Part shown: piece by piece, positions 1 to 10,273 of the stretch
Layout: each line of letters begins with the position of its first letter
Position numbering within the stretch: the first letter of the stretch is position 1
Source: Rhodovarius lipocyclicus
Lineage (GTDB): Bacteria; Pseudomonadota; Alphaproteobacteria; Acetobacterales; Acetobacteraceae
Direction: 5' to 3'
NCBI RefSeq assembly: GCF_009900765.1
Contig: NZ_JAAABL010000003.1
Location: 186,001-250,000 of the forward strand
Length of the DNA stretch: 64,000 nt
Notes under the pieces: model-generated
What the model saw: the letters and a program-made list of their open reading frames with translations, nothing else
Told to the model about the DNA's origin: nothing
The model's database searches: none
Program-made: the position numbers and the translations under genes

Positions 1-654
1 CAGGTGACGGCCCTGGTCGGCCCCAACGGCGCGGGCAAGACCACGGTGTTCAACCTGATCACCGGCAATCTGCGTGCCGATGAAGGCAGCGCCACCCTGC
101 ACGGCAAGCCCATCATGGGGCTGAAGCCGTGGCAGGTGGCGCGCGCGGGCGTGGCCCGCAGCTTCCAGGACCTGCGCCTGTTCCAGCACATGTCCGTGCG
201 GGACAATGTGCTGGCCGCGACCGAGCCCGCGGGCTGGTTCTGGCAGCCCGGCGGGGCCAGCGCGCGGCGGGAGCGCGAGGCGAAGGCCGATGCCGCCATC
301 CAGGCCGCGGGCCTTTCGGCGGTCGCCGATGCGCGGGCCGTGGACCTCGCCTATGCGGAGCGCAAGTTCCTCTCGATGGCGCGTATCCTGGCGGCCGAGG
401 CCAATGTCTGGCTGCTGGACGAACCGGCCTCGGGGCTCGATTTGTCCTCCCGCGAGCGGTTCCAGGGGCTGCTGCACCATGCCCGCGCGCAAGGTGTGGC
501 GATCTGCCTGATCGAGCACAACCTCGACGTGGTGATGGCACTCGCCGACCGCATCGCCTTCCTCGACCGGGGCCAGGTGCTGGCCGAGGGCGAACCCCAG
601 GCCATCATGCGCGACCCCAAGCTGGCCGCGATCTATTTCGGAGACCGCCAATGA
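1..654 (+). CDS. livG: Branched-chain amino-acid-type ABC transporter ATPase (LivG-like), 5' end missing
   Basis: Cytoplasmic ATPase subunit of a LivGHMF-type importer. The reading frame is open from base 1 and the gene begins upstream of the window. Walker A (GPNGAGKTT) lies at about residues 6-14 counting from the GTG at base 4, Walker B with the D-loop (LLDEPASGLD) at 137-146, and the switch histidine in IEHNLD at about 172. The signature region reads LAYAERK (115-121) where the family normally has a glycine-containing LSGGQ or LAYGQ form. The stop overlaps the start of the next ATPase gene as ATGA, as expected for a livG-livF pair. The permease and binding-protein genes presumably lie upstream. 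The substrate cannot be read from the sequence; relatives carry branched-chain amino acids, urea or amides. Confidence 0.88.
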   Translation, partial: QVTALVGPNGAGKTTVFNLITGNLRADEGSATLHGKPIMGLKPWQVARAGVARSFQDLRLFQHMSVRDNVLAATEPAGWFWQPGGASARREREAKADAAIQAAGLSAVADARAVDLAYAERKFLSMARILAAEANVWLLDEPASGLDLSSRERFQGLLHHARAQGVAICLIEHNLDVVMALADRIAFLDRGQVLAEGEPQAIMRDPKLAAIYFGDRQ

Positions 655-1364
655 GCGCGCCCGCACTGGAGGCAACCGGGCTCGCCGCCGGCTATGGCGG
701 GCGCGAGGTGTTGCAGGACATCAACCTGACCCTGCATGCCGGAGAGGCGCTGTGCGTCATCGGCCACAACGGCGCGGGGAAATCCACGCTGCTGCGCTGC
801 CTGTTCGGCCTGCACCGGCCGACGGCCGGCGGCATCGCCGTGTTCGGCCAGGCCCTGCCGCGCCATGATCCCGCCAGCCTGGGTGCGGCCGGCATCGCGC
901 TGGTGCCGGAGGGCAGGGGAGTGTTCCCTGACCTGACCTGCGAGGAAATCTTCGGCCTCGCCCTGTGGTCGGCGGGCGTGCCGAAGCCAGAGGGGCTGCG
1001 CCGCATCGAGGAAGTGCTGGAGATCCTGCCGCGCATCCGCGAATTCCGCACGCGCCGCGCCGGCACGCTCTCGGGGGGGCAGCAGCAGATGGTCTCCATC
1101 GCGCGCGCGCTGCTGACACGCCCCAAGGCGCTGCTGCTGGACGAGCCCTCGATCGGCCTCGCGCCGAAGCTGTTCCAGGATCTGATGGAACCCATCGCGG
1201 CGCTGGTGAAGTCGCGCGGCATGTCCATGCTGCTGGTCGAGCAGAATGTGCATGAGGCCTTCGCTGTCAGCGACCGGGTGCTGGTGATGCGCAGCGGCCG
1301 GCTGATCCGGGAGGGGACGCCGAAGGAACTGTCCGATCACTCGGTGCTGATGGAACTGTTTTGA
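651..1364 (+). CDS. livF: Branched-chain amino-acid-type ABC transporter ATPase (LivF-like)
   Basis: Second ATPase of the LivGHMF-type importer, 237 aa, the usual LivF length. It has Walker A GHNGAGKST (about 38-46), an intact signature LSGGQQQM, Walker B LLLDEPSIGLAP and the switch motif VEQN typical of LivF. The ATG at 651 overlaps the previous stop (ATGA), which indicates translational coupling. Longer frames upstream only read through livG in another frame. A hairpin follows 6 bases after the stop, so this is the last gene of the operon. Confidence 0.92.
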   Translation: MSAPALEATGLAAGYGGREVLQDINLTLHAGEALCVIGHNGAGKSTLLRCLFGLHRPTAGGIAVFGQALPRHDPASLGAAGIALVPEGRGVFPDLTCEEIFGLALWSAGVPKPEGLRRIEEVLEILPRIREFRTRRAGTLSGGQQQMVSIARALLTRPKALLLDEPSIGLAPKLFQDLMEPIAALVKSRGMSMLLVEQNVHEAFAVSDRVLVMRSGRLIREGTPKELSDHSVLMELF

Positions 1365-1370
1365 GGATAC

Positions 1371-1390
1371 GGGGGGCGGAAACGCCCCCC
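1371..1390. terminator. Bidirectional terminator hairpin between convergent genes
   Basis: GGGGGGCG (1371-1378) pairs perfectly with CGCCCCCC (1383-1390) around a GAAA tetraloop. It sits in the 35-base gap between livF (ending 1364) and the convergent dioxygenase gene (ending 1400). There is no T-run on either side, so efficient intrinsic termination is inferred from position and stem strength only. Confidence 0.65.
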
Positions 1391-1399
1391 CGCTTCGAT

Positions 1400-1987
1400 T
1401 CAGGCCGCCTCTTTCGAGCGGTCCCACAAATTCGGCACCACCTGATTGGAATAGCCGGAGATGAAGGCCTTGGTCTCGCCTTCCGGCGTGAACACATGGC
1501 GCTTCACCGCGCCGATATTGCCGCCATAGACATGGATGCTGATGGAGGCGCGGTCCTGGAACGCGTTCTCCACCACATGGATGTCCCCGATGGTGGGGGA
1601 GACGGCCTCCACATCGCCGGGCTTCAGGGTGATGGGCGTGCCCTCGACCACCGGCTTGCCGTCCTTCAGCGCGAAGCCGGTCGAGACCTCCGCCCCGCGC
1701 AGCATGCCGATCAGCCCCCACACCATGTGGTCATGGATGGGCGTGCGCTGGCCGGGCCCCCAGACGAAGCTGACCACGCTGAAGCGTTCCAGCGGGTCGC
1801 AATGCAGCAGGTACTGGCTGTAGCGCTCGGGGTTCGGCTTGGCGAAATCCTCGGGCAGCCAGTCATCCTGGGCGACCAGGGCGGCCAGCAGGGGCTTGGC
1901 CTTGTCCAGCAGCGGGGCCTCGGTCAGGCCCTGGCCGGCCAGTTCGGTCATGGCGGCGATGAAATCGCGCAGCTTGGCGGTGCTCAT
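1400..1987 (-). CDS. Cupin-type thiol dioxygenase (cysteine / 3-mercaptopropionate dioxygenase family)
   Basis: Non-haem iron cupin of 195 aa, predicted to oxidise a small thiol to its sulfinate. Visible family marks are R55-Y56 in PERYSQYLL (carboxylate-binding arginine region), iron ligands H85 and H87 in PIHDH, H137 in GDIHVV, and an S-x-H-x-Y triad (S150, H152, Y154). The cysteine that forms the Cys-Tyr crosslink in animal enzymes is absent, as in bacterial cysteine and 3-mercaptopropionate dioxygenases, so the exact thiol is open. The ATG at 1987 follows GAGGAG at good spacing and lies 11 bases after the stop of the upstream short-chain dehydrogenase gene. The two genes form a minus-strand pair. 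Confidence 0.85.
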   Translation of the reverse strand: MSTAKLRDFIAAMTELAGQGLTEAPLLDKAKPLLAALVAQDDWLPEDFAKPNPERYSQYLLHCDPLERFSVVSFVWGPGQRTPIHDHMVWGLIGMLRGAEVSTGFALKDGKPVVEGTPITLKPGDVEAVSPTIGDIHVVENAFQDRASISIHVYGGNIGAVKRHVFTPEGETKAFISGYSNQVVPNLWDRSKEAA

Positions 1988-1998
1988 GCTCTTGCTCC

Positions 1999-2751
1999 TC
2001 AGCCACGGCCCTCGAAGGGCATCTTGCTGGCCTTGATGGTCATGGTGAAAATGTTGGCGCTCAGGTCCAGGCTGTCCATGAAGACGATGGCGCGGCCGAC
2101 ATTGTCCACATCCATGGTGGGTTCCACCGCCACGGTGCCGTCGGCCTGCTTCACGCCGCGCTGCATGCGCTGGGTCATGGGCGTCGCGGCGTTGCCGATG
2201 TCGATCTGCCCGGCGACGATGTCGTATTTCCGGCCATCCAGCATCAGGGATTTCGTCAGACCCGTGATGGCGTGCTTGGTGGCGGTATAGGGCGCGCTGT
2301 CCGGGCGTGGGGTGTGCGCGCTGATGCTGCCATTGTTGATGATGCGCCCGCCCTGGGGCGACTGCTCCTTCATGATGCGGAAGGCGGCCTGGGCGCACAG
2401 GAAGCTGCCCGTCAGGTTCACCGCCACGATCTCCATCCACTTGTCGGCGGGCAGGTCCTCGAACAGCACGCCGGGGGCGTTCAAGCCGGCATTGTTGAAC
2501 AGCAGGTCCAGCCGGCCCCACTTGGCCTTCACCTGGGCGAAGGCGGCCTCCACGGCCTCGGGCTTGGACACATCGGCCGCGATCGGCAGGGCGTTGGCGG
2601 CATTCGCGCCGGCCAGGGATTGGGTCTCCTCCAGCGCCTCGATCCGGCGGCCCAGCAGCGCCACCCCATACCCCGCCGCCAGCAGCGCCAGCGCCGTCGA
2701 GCGCCCGATGCCGGTGCCAGCGCCCGTCACCACCGCGATTTTTTGTGCCAT
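1999..2751 (-). CDS. Short-chain dehydrogenase/reductase (SDR)
   Basis: Classical NAD(P)-dependent SDR, 250 aa. It shows the TGAGTGIG cofactor loop (9-16), NNAG (86-89), a catalytic serine at about 142-144 and YTATK (Y155, K159). The ATG at 2751 has a strong GGAGGAG ribosome site. It is the first gene of a two-gene unit with the thiol dioxygenase. An 84-base GC-rich divergent gap separates it from the amidohydrolase gene. The substrate is unknown. A link to sulfur-compound breakdown is suggested only by the partner gene. Confidence 0.88.
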   Translation of the reverse strand: MAQKIAVVTGAGTGIGRSTALALLAAGYGVALLGRRIEALEETQSLAGANAANALPIAADVSKPEAVEAAFAQVKAKWGRLDLLFNNAGLNAPGVLFEDLPADKWMEIVAVNLTGSFLCAQAAFRIMKEQSPQGGRIINNGSISAHTPRPDSAPYTATKHAITGLTKSLMLDGRKYDIVAGQIDIGNAATPMTQRMQRGVKQADGTVAVEPTMDVDNVGRAIVFMDSLDLSANIFTMTIKASKMPFEGRG

Positions 2752-2835
2752 GTCGATCTCCTCCGGATGTCGGCGGGCAGGTTGCTTCGATGCGGGCCGG
2801 GCCGCAAGCTGGCCGCCCGCGACCGGAGGAAACGA

Positions 2836-3702
2836 ATGTACGAATATGATTGCGTGCCCGCGCTGGAAGTGACCGGCACGCCGCGCTGGCGGGCCCCGGC
2901 GCGCGCCTGCGACTGCCATTTCCACATTTTCGGCCCCTATGAGGCCTATCCGCTGAGCCCCACGCGCCCCTACACGCCCCCGCCCGCGACCATCCCGCAT
3001 TACCTGTCCATGGCGGAAAAGCTGGGGCTGGAGCGCATGGTGGTGGTGCAGGCCAGTGTCTCGGGCACCGACAATGCCGTCACGCTGGATGCGGTGAAGG
3101 GCTTCGGGATCGAGCGCGCCCGCGCCGTGGTGGTGGTCGATGACAGCGTGACCGAGGCCGAGCTGCGCGCCATGCACGCCCGGGGCGCGCGCGGCGTGCG
3201 CTTCAACGCCGTCAGCGGCAATGGCACCCCGGTGGCGCAGCTGGAGGCCCTGGCCGCCCGCATCGCGCCCCTGGGCTGGCATATCCAGATCTATGCCAAG
3301 AGCGACGCCATGCTGGCCATGGCCCCCACCCTGGCCCGGTTGCCGGTGGAGGTGGTGCTGGACCACATGGCCGGCGCCCCCGCGGCCGAGGGGCCCGACG
3401 GCCCCACCGCCCGCGCCGTGCTGGCCCTGCTGGAAGGCGGGAAGGCCTGGGTGAAGCTGTCGGGCTATCGCGCCTCCGCCCCGCCCTGGACGGATCTGGC
3501 CCCGCTGGCGCGTGCCTTTTACGCCGCCCGGCCCGACCGCTGCGTCTGGGGCAGCGACTGGCCGCACACCCAGGTGCAGAACGCGGCGGACATGTATGAC
3601 GACGCCGTTCTGCTCGATTGGCTGGCCGATTGGTTCCCGAACCCGCTCGACCGTCAAAGAATTCTGGTGGATAACGCCTCCGCTTTGTATTTCCGCGCCT
3701 GA
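2836..3702 (+). CDS. TIM-barrel amidohydrolase (Amidohydrolase_2 family, COG3618-like)
   Basis: A 288-aa metal-dependent hydrolase related to 2-pyrone-4,6-dicarboxylate lactonase (LigI) and other lactone hydrolases. The N-terminal DCHFH motif (26-30), a VVLDHMAG strand and the C-terminal WGSDWPH with the catalytic aspartate all fit the family. The ATG at 2836 follows GGAGGAAACGA; the longer upstream frame is not supported. It is divergent from the SDR and dioxygenase pair and is followed by the suf regulator. The substrate is not predictable; many relatives are annotated only as predicted metal-dependent hydrolases. Confidence 0.85.
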   Translation: MYEYDCVPALEVTGTPRWRAPARACDCHFHIFGPYEAYPLSPTRPYTPPPATIPHYLSMAEKLGLERMVVVQASVSGTDNAVTLDAVKGFGIERARAVVVVDDSVTEAELRAMHARGARGVRFNAVSGNGTPVAQLEALAARIAPLGWHIQIYAKSDAMLAMAPTLARLPVEVVLDHMAGAPAAEGPDGPTARAVLALLEGGKAWVKLSGYRASAPPWTDLAPLARAFYAARPDRCVWGSDWPHTQVQNAADMYDDAVLLDWLADWFPNPLDRQRILVDNASALYFRA

Positions 3703-3708
3703 GAGGGC

Positions 3709-3737
3709 TGGAAACAGGACGCCAAAAGTCCTATTTG
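3709..3737 (+). promoter_or_regulatory. Candidate suf operon promoter
   Basis: TGGAAA (3709-3714) and TATTTG (3732-3737) are separated by 17 bases and lie 22 bases upstream of the TTG start of the Rrf2 regulator gene. Both boxes are weak matches to sigma-70 consensus. The case rests on the spacing and on the palindrome that fills the spacer. Confidence 0.4.
3712..3736. promoter_or_regulatory. IscR/Rrf2-type 25-bp operator over the suf promoter
   Basis: AAACAGGAC (3712-3720) and GTCCTATTT (3728-3736) form an inverted repeat with one mismatch around a 7-base centre. The 25-bp length and the position of GAC (sites 7-9) and AGTC (sites 16-19) line up with the E. coli IscR type 1 site. Because it covers the spacer and part of both promoter boxes, binding by the adjacent Rrf2 protein would repress the operon. 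Autoregulation is inferred. Confidence 0.6.
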
Positions 3738-3759
3738 AGCCGCAGCGAAGGAGGATGCC

Positions 3760-4209
3760 TTGCTGCGGCTATCCAAACTGACCGATTACGCGATCGTCGT
3801 TCTGGCCCGTCTGGGCCAGGCGAACGCGGCCGGCCGGGTCACGGCGGTGCCGGAGCTGGCGCTGGCCAGTGGCCTGGCGGAACCCACCGTGGCCAAGGTG
3901 CTGAAGATCCTGGCCCAAGCCGGTCTGGTGGAAGGGCTGCGCGGCGCGCGCGGCGGCTACCGCCTCTCCCGCACGCTGGAATGCATCCCCCTGTCCGACG
4001 TCATCACGGCCTTCGAGGGGCCGATCGCGCTGACCGCCTGCGTCGATGGCGCGGCGGGCGGCTGCGAGTCCGAGGGCTGCTGCCCGGTGCGGGGCCGGTG
4101 GGACCCGGTGAACCGTGCCATTCGCGATGCGCTGGCCGGGGTTACCGTGGCCCAGCTTGCCAACACGCCACCCGCGCGGCAATGCGCCGCCGCTGTACTG
4201 AACTTCTGA
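3760..4209 (+). CDS. Rrf2-family Fe-S-sensing regulator of the suf operon
   Basis: A 149-aa winged-helix regulator of the Rrf2 family, SUF-associated subgroup. A helix-turn-helix lies at about 28-60 with the conserved wing [10 protein letters not shown]. Cysteines C94, C102 and C107/C108 form the expected cluster-binding patch. Spacing is C-x7-C-x4-C, not the C-x5-C-x5-C of E. coli IscR. The start is TTG, chosen because AAGGAGG ends 5 bases before it and no ATG fits. As first gene of the operon behind a palindromic operator it probably represses suf when cluster-loaded and releases it when clusters are scarce. Confidence 0.9.
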   Translation: MLRLSKLTDYAIVVLARLGQANAAGRVTAVPELALASGLAEPTVAKVLKILAQAGLVEGLRGARGGYRLSRTLECIPLSDVITAFEGPIALTACVDGAAGGCESEGCCPVRGRWDPVNRAIRDALAGVTVAQLANTPPARQCAAAVLNF

Positions 4210-4224
4210 ACGGGGCCCTGACAC

Positions 4225-6457
<2,233 letters not shown>

Positions 6458-6461
<4 letters not shown>

Positions 6462-7699
6462 ATGCCATGAGCAACAACGCCGAGGCCTTCCTGCGCCGGG
6501 CGGAGGCGCTGGCGACCCCCGCCTGGGCCGGCGCCCTGCGCCGCCAGGGGCTGGATGCGCTGGCGAAGTCCGGCCTGCCGACCCGCCGCGCCGAGGCCTA
6601 TAAATACACCGACCTGTCGCCGATCGCGCGCGCCGAATTCGGCGCCGCCCCCGCGGCCCTGGCCCGCCCCGCGCTGCCCGCGCCGCGCGGCCGCGCCCGG
6701 CTGGTCTTCGTGGATGGGTTGCTGCGCGCCGATCTCTCGACCCTGCCGCCGCGCCCACTGTCCGATGCCGCCGCCGTGCTGGGCACGGTGGAAAACAGCG
6801 CCGTCACCCCGGTCGCGGCCCTGAACGCCGCCCTGGCCGAGGACGGGATGTTCCTGGACATCCCCGCCGGCGAGCAGGCCGGGCTGATCGAGCTGGTCAG
6901 CATCGTCACCGAGGCCGCCGGCCCCATCGCCTTCCATCCGCGCCATGTGCTGCGGCTGGGGCAGGGGGCCAGCGTGACCCTGCTGGAAACCTGCCAGGGG
7001 CCGGATGGCGTGGCCTATCTGCACAACCCGGTCTTCGAGGTGGTGGTGGGCGAAGGTGCCACCTGCGCCCACACCCGCATCCAGCAGGAAGGCGGTTCGG
7101 CCTATTTCCTGTCCTCGGTGCATGCGCGCATCGCCGCCGGCGGCACCTATGACAATTTCACCCTGAATGCCGGGGCGAAGCTGGCCCGCAACGAGATCCA
7201 TGCCGCGCTGGAAGGCCCCAAGGCCGCCTGCCACATGAATGGCGCGCAGCTGGTGGGCGATGGCCGCCATGCGGACAGCACCACCTTCCTGCACCATGCC
7301 GCGCCCGATTGCGCCAGCCGCCAGACCTACAAGACGGTGCTGGCCGGGCGCTCTCGCGGGGTGTTCCAGGGTAAGATCCTGGTCAGCCAGGCGGCGCAGC
7401 GCACCGATGGCTACCAGATGAACCAGGCGCTCCTCCTCTCGGAGGATGCGGAAATGGATGCCAAGCCGCAGCTTGAAATCTACGCGGATGACGTGAAGTG
7501 CAGCCATGGCGCCACGGTGGGCGCGCTGGACGAGGCGCAGCTGTTCTACCTGCGCTCTCGCGGCATCCCCGAGAAGGAAGCCCGCGCCATGCTGGTGCAG
7601 GCCTTCCTGACCGAGGCGGTGGATGGCGTGGCCGACGAGACCTGCCGCGCCGCGCTGGATGAGGCGGTGATGGGCTGGTGGCGGGAGATGGCGGCGTGA
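6458..7699 (+). CDS. sufD: Fe-S cluster assembly protein SufD
   Basis: A 413-aa SufD, partner of SufB in the SufBC2D complex. It has the all-beta core with the C-terminal SufBD signature (DDVKCSHGATVGALDEAQLF, then LRSRGIPEKEAR). The GTG at 6458 overlaps the sufC stop as GTGA. An in-frame ATG at 6467 is an equally plausible start and would remove three residues. The stop overlaps the sufS ATG. Confidence 0.95.
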
Positions 7700-8955
7700 T
7701 GGACGGCGCGGTGAACCCCAGGGGGGAAGCGGATTTCGATGTCGAGCGCATCCGTGCCGACTTCCCGATCCTCGCGACCGAGCATCGCGGCAAGAAACTG
7801 GTGTTCCTGGACAGCGGTGCCTCCGCCCAGAAGCCGCGCCAGGTGATCGACACCATGATCCGCACCATGGAGACCGCCTACGCCAACGTGCATCGCGGCG
7901 CCTATCACCTGAGCGAGACGGCCACCGCCGCCTATGAGGCCGCGCGCGCCGCCTGCGCGCGTTTCCTCAACGCGCCCCGGCCCGAGGACATCATCTTCAC
8001 CTCCAACTCCACCATGGCGATCAACCTGGTGGCGCACAGCTATGGCCGGGGCATCATGAAGCCCGGCCAGGCGGTGGTGATCAGCGAGATGGAGCACCAC
8101 GCCAATCTGGTGCCCTGGCAGATGCTGCGCGACGGGCACGGCACCGAACTGCGCGTGTGCCGCATCACCGATGCCGGCGAGCTGGACCTGAACCACCTGG
8201 CCGAGCTGCTGGCGGATGGGAAGGTGGGCCTCGTCGCCGTCACCCACATGTCCAACGTGCTGGGCAGCGTGACGCCCGCCACCCTGATCGCCCGCATGGC
8301 GCATGAGGCCGGCGCGAAGGTGTTGTTCGACGGCAGCCAGGCCGCCGTGCACCGCCGGGTGGATGTGCAGGCGATCGACGCCGATTTCTACTGCTTCACC
8401 GGCCACAAGCTGTATGGGCCGACCGGCATCGGCGTGCTGTATGCCCGCGCCGCCTTGCAGAAGGCGATGCCCCCCTTCCTGGGCGGCGGCGACATGATCG
8501 CCAGTGTCACCTTCGAGCGCACGACCTGGGCCGAGCCCCCCGCGAAGTTCGAGGCCGGCACGCCGCCGATCATCGAGGCCGTGGGCCTGCACGCCGCCAT
8601 CGACTATGTGGAGGCCATCGGCCTGCCCGCGATCGAGGCGCATGAACGCGCCCTGGTCGATCACGCCATGGCGACCCTTCCGCATGTCGAGGGCCTCACT
8701 ATCTATGGCAAGGCGCAGGATCGCGGCGGGGTGTTCGCCTTCGCTCTCGATAACGCGCATGCCCATGACCTTTCGACCCTGTTGGACCGGGCCGGCATCG
8801 CGGTCAGGGCCGGGCGCCATTGCACCGAGCCGCTGCATGAGCGCCTCGGCGCCGGGGCCGGGACCTGCCGCGCCAGCTTCGGCCTCTACACCACGAAGGC
8901 CGAGATCGATTACCTGGCCGAGGCACTGGCCTCGGCACGGAGGTTTTTCGCCTGA
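7699..8955 (+). CDS. sufS: Cysteine desulfurase SufS (group II)
   Basis: A 418-aa PLP enzyme that takes sulfur from L-cysteine for the SUF scaffold. The PLP lysine is K237 in TGHKLYGPTG and the persulfide cysteine is C375 in AGRHCTEPLHERLG, both in SufS-type contexts. The ATG at 7699 overlaps the sufD stop (ATGA). A GTG seven codons upstream lies inside sufD and is less likely. No sufE gene is present; the adjacent SufU-like protein is the likely sulfur acceptor. Confidence 0.95.
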   Translation: MDGAVNPRGEADFDVERIRADFPILATEHRGKKLVFLDSGASAQKPRQVIDTMIRTMETAYANVHRGAYHLSETATAAYEAARAACARFLNAPRPEDIIFTSNSTMAINLVAHSYGRGIMKPGQAVVISEMEHHANLVPWQMLRDGHGTELRVCRITDAGELDLNHLAELLADGKVGLVAVTHMSNVLGSVTPATLIARMAHEAGAKVLFDGSQAAVHRRVDVQAIDADFYCFTGHKLYGPTGIGVLYARAALQKAMPPFLGGGDMIASVTFERTTWAEPPAKFEAGTPPIIEAVGLHAAIDYVEAIGLPAIEAHERALVDHAMATLPHVEGLTIYGKAQDRGGVFAFALDNAHAHDLSTLLDRAGIAVRAGRHCTEPLHERLGAGAGTCRASFGLYTTKAEIDYLAEALASARRFFA

Positions 8956-9422
8956 TGTTCGATGATCTGCGAGACCTGTATCAGGAAGTCATCCTGGACC
9001 ACGGCCGCAAGCCCCGGAATTTCCGGCGGCTGGAAAACGGCACCCATCACGCCCGCGGCGACAACCCGCTCTGCGGCGACAAGATGGAGCTGTGGCTGGC
9101 GCTGAACGAGGACGGCACCATCGCCGACGCGGCCTTCCAGGGCCGGGGCTGCGCCATCAGCATGGCCAGCGCCAGCCTGATGACCGAGACGGTGAAGGGC
9201 AAGTCGGTCGCCGACGCCCACAAGCTGGGCGAGCAGTTCCGCGAGCTGGCCATGACCGGCACCTGCCCGCACTGCGCGGCGGGGCTGGAGGATGAGATGG
9301 AACGCCTGGCCCCGCTCTCGGGCGTGCATGAATTCCCCAGCCGGGTGAAATGCGCGACGCTCGCCTGGCACACGCTGAATTCCGCCCTGGACAACCAGGG
9401 CAAGGAGGCGAGCAGTGAGTGA
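8955..9422 (+). CDS. sufU: SufU-type scaffold / sulfur-transfer protein
   Basis: A 155-aa NifU/IscU-fold protein with the SufU-type insertion between the second and third conserved cysteines. C40 in NPLCGD, D42, C66 in RGCAIS and C133 in VKCATLAW are the family ligands. In Gram-positive bacteria SufU binds zinc and accepts sulfur from SufS. An additional CPHC motif (C104, C107) sits inside the insertion. The start overlaps the sufS stop by one base, and the 3' end overlaps the next gene by 8 bases. Confidence 0.92.
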   Translation: MFDDLRDLYQEVILDHGRKPRNFRRLENGTHHARGDNPLCGDKMELWLALNEDGTIADAAFQGRGCAISMASASLMTETVKGKSVADAHKLGEQFRELAMTGTCPHCAAGLEDEMERLAPLSGVHEFPSRVKCATLAWHTLNSALDNQGKEASSE

Positions 9423-9768
9423 ACCCAGCGTGTCCTCCTGGACCCCCGAAGGCGAGGAGCATCCGCGCCTGACCGAAGAAGGCGTGATCGCGGCGCTCAA
9501 GACCGTGTATGATCCGGAAATCCCGGTGGACATCTATGAGCTCGGCCTCGTCTACGCGATCGAGATCGGGGATGACGGCAAGGTGAAGGTGGAAATGACC
9601 CTCACCACGCCATCCTGCCCCTCGGCGCAGGAACTGCCCGGCATGGCGCAGGAAGCCGTCCGGCAGGTCCATGGCGTTACGGATTGCGATGTCGAGGTCG
9701 TCTGGGATCCGCCCTGGGACCAGAGCCGGATGAGCGAGGACGCCCGCCTCGCCCTGAACATGTATTGA
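9415..9768 (+). CDS. sufT: SufT-like MIP18-family (DUF59) Fe-S assembly protein
   Basis: A 117-aa protein of the MIP18/DUF59 family that accompanies SUF operons and helps cluster maturation or transfer. The conserved DPEIPVDIYELGLV block (33-46) and the TTPSCPS motif with C68 are present. The GTG start overlaps the sufU end by 8 bases, a coupled arrangement. The stop is followed at once by GAGGAGG, the ribosome site of sufA. Confidence 0.92.
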   Translation: MSEPSVSSWTPEGEEHPRLTEEGVIAALKTVYDPEIPVDIYELGLVYAIEIGDDGKVKVEMTLTTPSCPSAQELPGMAQEAVRQVHGVTDCDVEVVWDPPWDQSRMSEDARLALNMY

Positions 9769-9781
9769 GGAGGTGGCCAGC

Positions 9782-10147
9782 GTGAGCACGACGACTGAAA
9801 AGCCCCGCACCCGCGAATTGCCCCCGCTGATCCGCATCTCGGACGCGGCGGCCGAGCGCCTGTCCGGGCTGTATACCCATGCCGAGGCCGGCAAGCTGCT
9901 GCGCATCGGGTTGAAGACCAAGGGCTGCTCCGGCATGGCCTATGATCTGGACTTCGTGGACGCCCAGGGCCCGAACGATGAGCGCGTGACGGACAAGGGC
10001 CTGACCATCCTGGTGGACCGCAAGGCGACGCTGTTCCTGATCGGCACCACCATGGACTACGAGATCAAGGCGATGAGCCAGGGCTTCACCTTCACCAACC
10101 CGAATGAGAAGGGGCGGTGCGGCTGTGGCGAAAGCTTCCACGTCTAA
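9782..10147 (+). CDS. sufA: A-type Fe-S carrier SufA/IscA
   Basis: A 121-aa A-type carrier that passes clusters to target proteins. The three ligands are C49 in KGCSGMAYDL and C113/C115 in RCGCGESF, giving the canonical C-x63-C-x-C spacing. The GTG at 9782 is preferred over the GTG at 9773 because GAGGAGG (9767-9773) stands 8 bases before it. It is the last gene of the suf operon, and a perfect hairpin follows 11 bases after the stop. Confidence 0.94.
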   Translation: MSTTTEKPRTRELPPLIRISDAAAERLSGLYTHAEAGKLLRIGLKTKGCSGMAYDLDFVDAQGPNDERVTDKGLTILVDRKATLFLIGTTMDYEIKAMSQGFTFTNPNEKGRCGCGESFHV

Positions 10148-10158
10148 ACTTCCGCCAT

Positions 10159-10177
10159 CTGCCCCCTGAGGGGGCAG
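10159..10177 (+). terminator. Hairpin terminator after the suf operon
   Basis: CTGCCCCC (10159-10166) pairs perfectly with GGGGGCAG (10170-10177) around a 3-base loop. It lies 11 bases downstream of sufA. No U-run follows, so termination strength is uncertain. Confidence 0.55.
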
Positions 10178-10273
10178 TAGCCGCCCGTTCCGGGGCCGGG
10201 ATTGTCCGACAGGGGGCTGGCCAGCCAGCCCGTTCCGCGCTGCCATTCCGCCCCGAGAGATAGGGAATGGCAC

